DNA of 10,826 nucleotides. Origin: Methanomicrobiales archaeon. Its GTDB lineage: Archaea > Halobacteriota > Methanomicrobia > Methanomicrobiales > JACTUA01. The notes beneath the pieces were generated by a model. That model ran no database searches and was not told the DNA's origin. It worked only from the letters and a program-made list of their open reading frames with translations. The position numbers and the translations under genes are program-made. The stretch spans positions 1 to 10,826 of the forward strand of contig JAJRDC010000166.1 of NCBI GenBank assembly GCA_028678635.1, in the 5' to 3' direction. Below, piece after piece: positions 1 through 5,032 of this stretch (its first letter is position 1; each line of letters begins with the position of its first letter).

Positions 1-69
1 ATCTCCGGGGTCTACCCTGCCTGGCAGGCCTCCAGCCTGGACCCCATCGAGGCCCTCCGGGCCGAGTGA
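1..69 (+). CDS. C-terminal end of an ABC transporter permease, MacB/FtsX type (partial)
   Basis: The window opens inside a frame that ends at TGA 67-69. The 22 visible residues contain YPAWQASSLDPIEALR, which matches the typical C-terminus of MacB/FtsX-family ABC permeases (YPAxxAaxLdPieALR), the cytoplasmic tail after the last membrane helix. Such permeases work with an ATPase partner in lipoprotein release, macrolide or peptide export, or cell-surface processes; the substrate cannot be told from the tail. The rest of the gene, and probably its ATPase, lies to the left of the window. The next gene is convergent, so this is the end of its transcription unit. Family assignment is good because the tail motif is characteristic; function within the family is open. 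Confidence 0.8.
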   Translation: MSGVYPAWQASSLDPIEALRAE

Positions 70-79
70 GGGACAGGGG

Positions 80-94
80 CGGGGGTCTCCCCCG
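80..94 (+). terminator. possible terminator hairpin after the permease gene
   Basis: A perfect 6-bp stem, CGGGGG (80-85) with CCCCCG (89-94) and a TCT loop, lies 10 bases after the permease stop. It is followed by a pyrimidine-rich run (TCTCTTCCTTTC) in the short gap before the convergent deformylase-like gene. Archaeal termination depends mostly on U-rich tracts and FttA rather than GC hairpins, so the role is an inference. Confidence 0.3.
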
Positions 95-123
95 GGTCTC
101 TTCCTTTCAAGGAGTTTCTGAGA

Positions 124-693
124 TCAGCGTGACTGCCTGTGGTCCCTCAGGGTCTCCCAGGGCACCACCATCCCCCCGCCCCCGGCCCGGTCCAGGGTCA
201 GGATCCCGTCCAGGTGGTCCACCTCGTGCCGGACCACCGGGGCCAGTCCGGGATCCACATCCTCCCAGAGGCATGGCGAACCATCCCGGCCCATGAACCG
301 GACGGAGAGGCCCATCGGCCTCCTCACGCAGACGGCCAGTCGGGGGAAGGACATGCACCGGTCCCATACTGGACGGGTTTCCCCGCGTTCCCGGATAATC
401 TCCGGGTTCACCATCGGGTACTCATTCCCGTCCCGTTCGACGATAATGACGCGCCCGGGGATCCCGATCTGTGGTGCCGCGATGCCGTGGGCGGAACCGT
501 GCCGGGCCTGGAACCAGTGGAGGGTTTCTTCCAGGGACCGGATCGTGGAACCTGCCCGGGCCATGTCGCCGGCAGGGAGCGGGAGCGCGGGCTGCCTAAG
601 CCGCGGATCTTCCAGGGGAATGAGCGGGAACCGTGGGGATCGGAACCGCCATTTCAGGCCTGAGAGCCAGCGGGACATGCGGTACCACCCCAT
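124..693 (-). CDS. peptide deformylase-like metalloprotein
   Basis: The 189-residue protein carries the three peptide deformylase motifs in order. Motif 1 is GIAAPQIG (residues 70-77, Gln75). Motif 2 is DRCMS (111-115), where Cys113 replaces the cysteine of canonical EGCLS. Motif 3 is HEVDHLDG (156-163), giving metal ligands His156 and His160 and catalytic Glu157. The N-terminal stretch around residues 24-38 fits the usual 'dprLrqpa' start of the fold. All catalytic residues are present, so an active metallohydrolase is likely. Archaea initiate translation with unformylated methionine, so classical N-formyl-Met removal is unlikely to be its role. Motif 2 deviates (E-G to D-R). A second ATG at 678 has a better upstream GGTGG (spacing 6) than the ATG at 693, so the real protein may be 184 aa. 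It converges with the permease and diverges from the gene at 772. Confidence 0.85.
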   Translation of the reverse strand: MGWYRMSRWLSGLKWRFRSPRFPLIPLEDPRLRQPALPLPAGDMARAGSTIRSLEETLHWFQARHGSAHGIAAPQIGIPGRVIIVERDGNEYPMVNPEIIRERGETRPVWDRCMSFPRLAVCVRRPMGLSVRFMGRDGSPCLWEDVDPGLAPVVRHEVDHLDGILTLDRAGGGGMVVPWETLRDHRQSR

Positions 694-732
694 TGTTCCA
701 GGGGCACGTCAGGATACCGATCGGGGAGGGTA

Positions 733-745
733 CCTTCTTATGTGC
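733..745. promoter_or_regulatory. possible TATA element between the divergent genes
   Basis: The gap between the deformylase-like gene and the helical hypothetical gene contains one A/T-rich patch, TTCTTATG (735-742), read as CATAAGAA on the minus strand. On the plus strand its distance to ATG 772 (about 33 bases from its centre) would give a very short leader. On the minus strand it would start transcription near 712, ahead of both candidate starts. It is a weak match to the archaeal TATA consensus, and no BRE is obvious. Confidence 0.22.
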
Positions 746-771
746 AGTGGCCTATCCTGTTCCAGAGAGCA

Positions 772-1122
772 ATGATCCGGGAGCTGGAATACTACTCGGG
801 CCTTTCACTCCCCCGCGTGGAACGCTACTGCGACCAGATGGAGAAGGAGCTTGGCGAGATCCGGGAGCGATACGGGGTTGACGGCCCGGAGTACGGCCAC
901 TCCCTGGCTCCCCATCACCGGCGGATCCTGGACCGGTTCGAGAAGAACCTCCAGGTCCTCCGGAAGGAACCATCGGTGAAGGAGCAGTATGCCACCCATC
1001 CCCTCCGTGACTATACCATCATCGCCCGGCTGGAGCGGTTTGAACGTGAGATCGAGGCGTTCCGGGCAACATTTCCCCGGGAGGACTCCGACAGCCCCGG
1101 TGTTACCGAGGGAAAGGGATAG
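772..1122 (+). CDS. small helical protein of unknown function
   Basis: I do not recognise this family. The product from ATG 772 is 116 aa, charged and predicted almost wholly helical, with heptad-like spacing of hydrophobics in the first half (around VERYCDQMEKELGEIRERY) and again near its end (ARLERFEREIEAF). It has one cysteine, no signal peptide and no membrane segment. The last 15 residues are Asp/Ser/Gly-rich and look disordered. The frame is also open from a GTG at 742, which would add ten residues; I prefer 772 because the sequence MIRELEYYSG looks like a natural beginning of the helical domain and a TATA-like patch sits about 33 bases upstream. A soluble adaptor or coiled-coil oligomer is conceivable but unproven. 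It diverges from the deformylase-like gene and precedes the DUF362 gene by about 100 bases. Confidence 0.7.
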   Translation: MIRELEYYSGLSLPRVERYCDQMEKELGEIRERYGVDGPEYGHSLAPHHRRILDRFEKNLQVLRKEPSVKEQYATHPLRDYTIIARLERFEREIEAFRATFPREDSDSPGVTEGKG

Positions 1123-1190
1123 CCGAGGGCCTGGGCCAGATTCCTGAATTGGGATGCCGGCACAGGATCTCTCACGAACCGGGACCCGGA

Positions 1191-1204
1191 GGAAGGTATA
1201 TCAG
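1191..1204 (+). promoter_or_regulatory. probable TATA/BRE promoter of the DUF362 gene
   Basis: GGAAGGTATATC (1191-1202) resembles an archaeal purine-rich BRE followed by a TATA box. Its TATA core (1197-1201) lies about 30 bases before ATG 1229, so the expected transcription start (about 25-27 bases downstream) falls just at or before that ATG. This suggests a leaderless or near-leaderless mRNA and favours 1229 over the upstream ATG at 1154, which would lie before the promoter. Confidence 0.5.
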
Positions 1205-1228
1205 GCGCGGGGTCCACCCGCCACTCAT

Positions 1229-2146
1229 ATGGCCTCTACCACGGTCTACCTCTCCGCAGCCCGCGACCGGGCCGAAGCACTGGGCCGGCTCCTCTCGGCA
1301 GTGGATCTCTCCGGAATCCGGGGACAACCGGTGACCGTCAAGGCCAACTACAACAGCGCAGATCCGTTCCCGGCCTCGACGCACCCGGATACCCTGGCAG
1401 CCATCGTGAGGGCGGTGCAGGCCGCGGGGGCCACGGCGGTGACCCTTGCAGAACGGAGCGGGATGGGAACCACCCGCCGGGTGCTGGAAGAGAGGGGGGT
1501 GGTGCGGCTGGCTGCCAGCCTGGGATTCCGGGCTGTCCCTCTGGACGGGACCGGGCGCGACGGGTGGACAAAGGTGAAGGAACCCGGCCTCCACTGGCAG
1601 GACGGGTTCTGGATCTCCCGCGAGGTCACGGCGGCGGGATGCGTGGTCCAGACCTGCTGCTGCAAGACCCACCGGTACGGGGGGCACTTCACCCTCTCCC
1701 TCAAGAATTCCGTGGGCCTCGTGGCCAGGAAGGTCCCCGGGGATCCCCACGATTACATGCAGGAACTCCATACCTCGCCCCACCAGCGCAGGATGATCGC
1801 CGAGATCAACCGGTTCTACCCCGTGACCCTTGTCATCCTCGATGCCACCGAGGCGTTTGCCTCGGGAGGACCGGACCGGGGCCGCGTGGTCACCCCGGGG
1901 GTAATCCTGGCGGGATCGGACCGGGTGGCCATGGACTGTGCCGGCGTGGCGCTCCTCCGGAGCTTCGGATCCACCCCCGAGGTGATGCAGGGCAGGATCC
2001 GGGACCTGGAACAGATTGCCCGGGCCGAGGAACTGGGGGTGGGGACCTCGGATCCTTCCCGCATCCGTCTGGAACCCCTGGACCCGGCGGCTGAAGGGAT
2101 TGCCGACGAAATCAGGGAACAGATGGCACCGGTAAAACCGCCGTAA
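1229..2146 (+). CDS. DUF362 domain-containing protein
   Basis: The 305-aa product matches the DUF362 family (PF04015), whose members are common in methanogens and whose biochemical role is mostly unknown. Recognisable parts are VTVKANYNSAD near residues 36-45, the conserved core KTHRYGGHFTLSLKNSVGL (146-164) corresponding to the family's K-T-H...T-x-x-x-K-N signature, an ILDATEAF segment (203-210) and GSDRVAMDCAGVALL (229-243) near the end. No ferredoxin-type CxxCxxC motif is present, unlike the DUF362 proteins that carry an Fe-S domain. Three adjacent cysteines (143-145) precede the core motif and Cys138 is close by, which is unusual and could bind metal. The start at 1229 is chosen because a TATA-like box lies about 30 bases upstream; the frame is open back to ATG 1154, but the extra 25 residues look like untranslated sequence. 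The zinc-ribbon gene follows after 46 bases. Confidence 0.88.
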   Translation: MASTTVYLSAARDRAEALGRLLSAVDLSGIRGQPVTVKANYNSADPFPASTHPDTLAAIVRAVQAAGATAVTLAERSGMGTTRRVLEERGVVRLAASLGFRAVPLDGTGRDGWTKVKEPGLHWQDGFWISREVTAAGCVVQTCCCKTHRYGGHFTLSLKNSVGLVARKVPGDPHDYMQELHTSPHQRRMIAEINRFYPVTLVILDATEAFASGGPDRGRVVTPGVILAGSDRVAMDCAGVALLRSFGSTPEVMQGRIRDLEQIARAEELGVGTSDPSRIRLEPLDPAAEGIADEIREQMAPVKPP

Positions 2147-2192
2147 CCCTTTTCATCCGGAAGAGGGATGGACAGATCGGGGGTGGACACGG

Positions 2193-2342
2193 ATGTGCGG
2201 AGGTGGAGGCCCCATCTTCCTTGAGCTGGAGGAGATGCCCTGGCGGAAGTTCCGGTGCAGCCGCTGCGGCCGCGAGTTCCGCAGCATGGGCCGGAACCCC
2301 CGGTGCCCGGACTGCAGTTCCCTGGATCTCACCGAGCGGTGA
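2193..2342 (+). CDS. 49-aa zinc-ribbon protein
   Basis: This short frame starts at ATG 2193 with a good ribosome binding site, GGTGG at 2182-2186, six bases upstream. The product has a Gly-rich start (MCGGGGP), a short acidic segment (LELEEM, 10-15) and a zinc ribbon: CSRC (Cys22, Cys25) and CPDC (Cys38, Cys41) separated by 12 residues rich in Arg. This is the form of small archaeal rubredoxin-like or nucleic-acid-binding zinc ribbons, and also of the FmdB-like regulatory family, but I cannot assign a specific family. It lies between the DUF362 gene (46-base gap) and the acetyltransferase gene (50-base gap), probably co-transcribed with both. The paired CxxC knuckles, start signal and codon use make it a real gene despite its size. 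Role could be RNA or DNA binding, or metal handling. Confidence 0.8.
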   Translation: MCGGGGPIFLELEEMPWRKFRCSRCGREFRSMGRNPRCPDCSSLDLTER

Positions 2343-2392
2343 AGGGGGAGGGACCGCAATCCGTATGGCCGCAGACGGCGCAGGATAGTGAG

Positions 2393-2881
2393 ATGTCTGC
2401 TGCCAGGATACGGCCAGTGCGGCAGGAGGACCGGGAAGCTGTCGTCTGCATCTTCAACCACTCCGTGAAGGAGAGCCAGGCGGCATTCCCCGACCAGCCG
2501 GTGGAACCCGGGTTCTTTGACGTCATGCTCCACACGGCCCACGCCAGCTACGTGGCCGAGGAGGGGGGAAGGGTGGTGGGGTGTGGGGTCCTGCGGCCTC
2601 TCCTCCCCTTTCCCGCTTTCGCAGGGACGGCGGCCGTCACCCTGTTCCTCGTCCCCTCGCATGTGCGGCAGGGGCTGGGGAGCCAGCTGATGGAGGCCCT
2701 GACGGGGGACGCCCGCCGGCTCGGGATCCATAGCCTGGTGGCACAGATCTCGTCGGGGAACCGCGGGAGCATCAGCTTCCACGCGAGGCAGGGCTTCAGC
2801 GAGTGCGGTCGCATCCCGGACGCGGGGTGCAGGTTCGGGGAACCCTTTGACCTTGTCCTGATGAGGCGCTCCCTCGCCTGA
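2393..2881 (+). CDS. GNAT-family N-acetyltransferase, phosphinothricin acetyltransferase-like
   Basis: The 162-aa product has a GNAT fold. An N-terminal strand RIRPVRQEDREAVVCIFN (5-22) is followed by motif A, VTLFLVPSHVRQGLGSQLM (82-100), whose G94-L-G96 binds acetyl-CoA pyrophosphate. Then comes motif B, with the sequence SGNRGSISFHARQGFSECG (121-139). The N-R-x-S-I-x-F-H-x-x-x-G-F pattern is typical of the phosphinothricin/methionine sulfone acetyltransferase (PAT/YncA) branch, which transfers acetyl from acetyl-CoA to amino groups of small amino-acid-like molecules; the natural substrate here is unknown. The first position of the usual R/QxxGxG loop is Val, with Arg next to it. The open frame runs back to 2255 through the zinc-ribbon gene, but ATG 2393 starts at the domain edge and is chosen. 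The ribosome site is weak (GTGAG directly before ATG). Confidence 0.88.
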   Translation: MSAARIRPVRQEDREAVVCIFNHSVKESQAAFPDQPVEPGFFDVMLHTAHASYVAEEGGRVVGCGVLRPLLPFPAFAGTAAVTLFLVPSHVRQGLGSQLMEALTGDARRLGIHSLVAQISSGNRGSISFHARQGFSECGRIPDAGCRFGEPFDLVLMRRSLA

Positions 2882-2991
2882 GGTAAATGTTCAATGCCGG
2901 GTATCGGTGGACTCTATTGCCAGGGTACTACCGGGACGCCCCCCCGGGTTCTTGTGGTCTCCGTTCCTGTGGCTTTCCGGGCATTCTGCGG

Positions 2992-3010
2992 GAGGGGGCG
3001 CTGCCCCCTC
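2992..3010 (+). terminator. 8-bp GC hairpin downstream of the acetyltransferase gene
   Basis: GAGGGGGC (2992-2999) and GCCCCCTC (3003-3010) form a perfect 8-bp stem with a three-base loop, followed by a C/T-rich run (CCCTCCCTC). It lies about 110 bases after the acetyltransferase stop. It may stabilise the 3' end or mark termination, or be part of a structured RNA together with the next hairpin. Confidence 0.35.
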
Positions 3011-3027
3011 ACGGTCCCTCCCTCGAC

Positions 3028-3047
3028 GGCAGGAGGATAGTCCTGCC
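3028..3047 (+). other. second hairpin in the 2882-3231 gap
   Basis: GGCAGGA (3028-3034) pairs perfectly with TCCTGCC (3041-3047) across a six-base loop, GGATAG. It lies 17 bases after the hairpin at 2992-3010. Two perfect stems so close together in a gene-free stretch suggest a structured transcript or 3' UTR, although GC-rich DNA makes short stems by chance. Confidence 0.35.
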
Positions 3048-3231
3048 TCATCAGAACACCGAACCTCAGCGATCCGGATCAACCGCGGGGGGGACGCCCA
3101 CGAGGCGGGGGGGGCGGAGCATCCCGGAAGCGTCCCGGTAATAGTCCCCCGATACCTGAAATCGTCACATCGCGATCTCATACAACATCGGGGGCGGCAT
3201 GGACTGATAATCCCTCAGCGGGGTTCGCCCC

Positions 3232-4656
3232 ATGGTTCATATGCCCGGGCGCCGGATCCCTAAAGCGATGAAGGGAGAACCGGCGTCACCACGGGATGCG
3301 GCCCCCCGGCCGCTCCGGATCTCCCCTGAAGGTGATCGGCGGATCCAGGAACTCTTCCGGAGCCGCACCGTGCCGGAATCCCTGCAGCGCCTGGTTGAGG
3401 ACTACATCGCGAGAAAGACCGGGAAGCCCTGGGACGATCCAACGGTGCGGGAACGGATCCGGACGGCCATCCGGGCCCAGAAGGGGGAGTACTGGCGGGA
3501 GGGTGCCGGCCGCCGGATCAGCTACCGCGCCGGTTACCGGGTCATGGCGTACCTGGCCTACCACTTCCCGGTGGTCTTCTTCCAGTCGCTCCACCTCTTT
3601 GATAGCCTTGCCCGGACGGGAATGCTCCCGGCCCACCTGCGGGTGCTGGACGTGGGCACCGGGCCCGGCGTCGTGCCCCTTGCCCTCACCGCGTGGTACC
3701 GGGAGGCAGGAGCCGGTTCCCTGGAGGTGACCCCGGTGGAGCCCTCCCTGGAGCACCGGGAGGCATTCCAGGCCCTGGTGCCCCCCTTTGCGAAGGGCAT
3801 GCCAGGTATCCGGGTGAAGGATCCGATTCCCCTGGACATCCGGGAGGCACGGGTGACGGATCTCCCGGACCCCCTTGACCTGATCGTATTCTCCAATGTA
3901 CTGAACGAGATACCGGACCTTACGGACCAGGACCGGGCCGGGATCGTCAGGCGGGCCGGCGAGCGGCTGGCTCCCGGTGGCAGGATCCTGCTGGCCGAAC
4001 CCGCGGACCTGGCCAACTCCACGATGCTCCGGCGCACCGTGGCCATCCTCGGGCGGGAGGGTCTCTCGATCCGGGCCCCCTGCGTCTTTCCCTGGGGTGG
4101 CACCTGCCCCGGAACCGTGTGCTGGACCTTCCGGGAGGAACCACCCATCCGGCCCACCCGTCTCATGGCCTGGATCGGGCAGGGGAGCGAATCCTACCGG
4201 TACCTGAATACCGACCTGAAGTATTCCTACGCGGTCCTGGAGAAGGGAGGGGGAACGGGCCGCGGGCTCCGGTTCCAGGCCGGCCCTGACATCCTGAGGC
4301 TCTCCCGGCTGGGCAGGAAGGAGGGCCGGAGGGTCAGCGTGGCGGCGGCGCTCATGTCCGGCGACCTGGGCAACCGGGACTACCACCTCTACAAGATCTG
4401 CGACGGGACCGCGGTGAAACCGGTATACGCGGTGATCCCCGCACATCGGCGCGCCCTGGCCGGAAGGCTCGCCCGGGCACCGTACGGGATCCTCGCCGTC
4501 TTCCGGGACGTGCTTGTACGCCGCAACCCGGCCCACGATGCCTTCAACCTGCTGGTGGACCGGAGGGCAGAGGTGGAGTTTCCCCCCGCGGGGACCGGTG
4601 GCCGGGGCAGAACTCACCGCCCCCGGAAGGAACCGGGCGGATCCCGGAAGGTGTGA
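3232..4656 (+). CDS. Rsm22/METTL17-like SAM-dependent methyltransferase with four cysteines
   Basis: The 474-aa product has a class I methyltransferase core: SAM motif I VLDVGTGPGVVPL (138-150), an acidic strand end near PVEPS (168-172), and VFSNVLNEIPD (219-229), followed by LAPGGRILLAEPA (246-258). After this come APC (Cys284), TCPGTVCW (Cys292, Cys297) and YSYAVLEK (331-338), which match the Rsm22 family (PF09243) pattern of APCphe-CP-WChF and SYlVlrK. A fourth and last cysteine is Cys390 (YKICDG). Mitochondrial Rsm22/METTL17 binds the small ribosomal subunit during assembly and holds an Fe-S cluster on four cysteines; a ribosome-linked role here is inferred from that. The C-terminal 24 residues are basic and Pro/Gly-rich. 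Start is uncertain: ATGs at 3232, 3241 and 3268 are all possible and none has a clear ribosome site. Its TGA overlaps the next gene's GTG. Confidence 0.85.
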   Translation: MVHMPGRRIPKAMKGEPASPRDAAPRPLRISPEGDRRIQELFRSRTVPESLQRLVEDYIARKTGKPWDDPTVRERIRTAIRAQKGEYWREGAGRRISYRAGYRVMAYLAYHFPVVFFQSLHLFDSLARTGMLPAHLRVLDVGTGPGVVPLALTAWYREAGAGSLEVTPVEPSLEHREAFQALVPPFAKGMPGIRVKDPIPLDIREARVTDLPDPLDLIVFSNVLNEIPDLTDQDRAGIVRRAGERLAPGGRILLAEPADLANSTMLRRTVAILGREGLSIRAPCVFPWGGTCPGTVCWTFREEPPIRPTRLMAWIGQGSESYRYLNTDLKYSYAVLEKGGGTGRGLRFQAGPDILRLSRLGRKEGRRVSVAAALMSGDLGNRDYHLYKICDGTAVKPVYAVIPAHRRALAGRLARAPYGILAVFRDVLVRRNPAHDAFNLLVDRRAEVEFPPAGTGGRGRTHRPRKEPGGSRKV

Positions 4657-4781
4657 CGGGGTTGGAGCCGGTGGTTTCCCTGATATCCGGAAGTATCCTC
4701 TTTCTCGGTCTCGGGATCTGCCTTGTGATCCTCTTCTTCATCTACTTCGAGCTGTACCGGCGGAGGAAACTGGGAAGGTGA
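4653..4781 (+). CDS. 42-aa single-span membrane protein
   Basis: The frame begins at GTG 4653, which overlaps the TGA of the methyltransferase (GTGA), an arrangement typical of translational coupling. A purine-rich GGAAGG lies directly upstream; TTG 4662 is an alternative start. The product has a short N-terminal segment, one hydrophobic helix of about 24 residues (from VVSLISGS to the FFIYF stretch, with a central LGLGICLV), then a positively charged tail ELYRRRKLGR. By the positive-inside rule the C-terminus should be cytoplasmic and the N-terminus outside. No known family is recognised. The close coupling suggests it is made together with the methyltransferase, perhaps as a membrane anchor or partner, but nothing in the sequence proves interaction. 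It lacks the lipobox cysteine of a lipoprotein. Confidence 0.65.
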   Translation: MTGLEPVVSLISGSILFLGLGICLVILFFIYFELYRRRKLGR

Positions 4782-5032
4782 GGGATGATCCCCGGCGGTG
4801 GGTGGTGCACCTCTCTCAGAGTGTGGCGCCTTCCAGGGACGATGTATTTCGGGAGATAACCTCCTGGAGAGCCATCCTCATCGGGGGGAGAGGTCGGGAG
4901 GGGGGCTGGTCCCCCTACCGTCGCCCACCCCCCGTGAGGATAGATGCTCCATGAGCTCACTTTCGACTTTCAGAACCGGTATTCTGGCCGCCGATGCGAT
5001 GAGAGCCAACCGGCATCCACCCTGCCAATGCT
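4782..5032. other. convergent gap with structured element
   Basis: This 251-base gap separates the plus-strand microprotein from the minus-strand MFS gene. No credible gene is seen; a 24-codon ATG frame at 4785 has no supporting features. Its main content is the long bulged stem at 4874-4941. The rest, including the stretch after the MFS stop (4942-5032), shows only small imperfect palindromes such as GGTGCACC (4804-4811). Confidence 0.6.
4874..4941. terminator. long bulged stem with inner hairpin between convergent genes
   Basis: ATCCTCA (4874-4880) plus CGGGGGG (4882-4888) pairs with CCCCCCG (4928-4934) plus TGAGGAT (4935-4941), giving 14 base pairs interrupted by a single bulged T at 4881. 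Inside the 39-base loop, AGGGGG (4899-4904) pairs with CCCCCT (4911-4916). Because it lies between convergent genes and is self-complementary, the same structure forms in transcripts from either strand. A shared 3'-end element is the simplest reading; a structured small RNA is an alternative. T-rich sequence (CACTTTCGACTTT) follows on the plus strand some 20 bases later. Confidence 0.45.

Larger units (their letters stand above)
2882..3231. other. 350-base gene-free stretch with hairpins and G-runs
   Basis: No open frame here looks coding on either strand; the available ones have atypical composition and no homology I recognise. The stretch holds two perfect hairpins (listed separately), G-runs of seven and eight bases around 3086-3114, and a GGGG-TTCG-CCCC hairpin (3220-3231) that ends at the base before ATG 3232. 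It must contain the 3' end of the acetyltransferase transcript and the promoter of the methyltransferase gene, but I see no convincing TATA box; TCATACAAC near 3178 is only a weak candidate. An unannotated small RNA is possible. I found no box C/D motif pair and no tRNA. Confidence 0.6.

Noticed and set aside
2891..3181. Open frames on both strands in the gene-free stretch
   Set aside because: Residue composition (Arg, Ser, Pro, Cys-rich) is that of random GC-rich frames; no motif, no ribosome site and no fit with neighbouring codon use.
3217..3236. A GGTTCG sequence resembling a tRNA T-loop
   Set aside because: The stem closes over a four-base loop instead of seven and no acceptor, D or anticodon arm can be drawn around it.
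3286..4617. A 443-codon minus-strand open frame opposite the methyltransferase
   Set aside because: Composition is Gly/Pro/His-rich with no motif, while the opposite strand encodes clear methyltransferase motifs.
4785..4859. A 24-codon ATG frame after the membrane microprotein
   Set aside because: Very short, no ribosome site of note and no recognisable feature.
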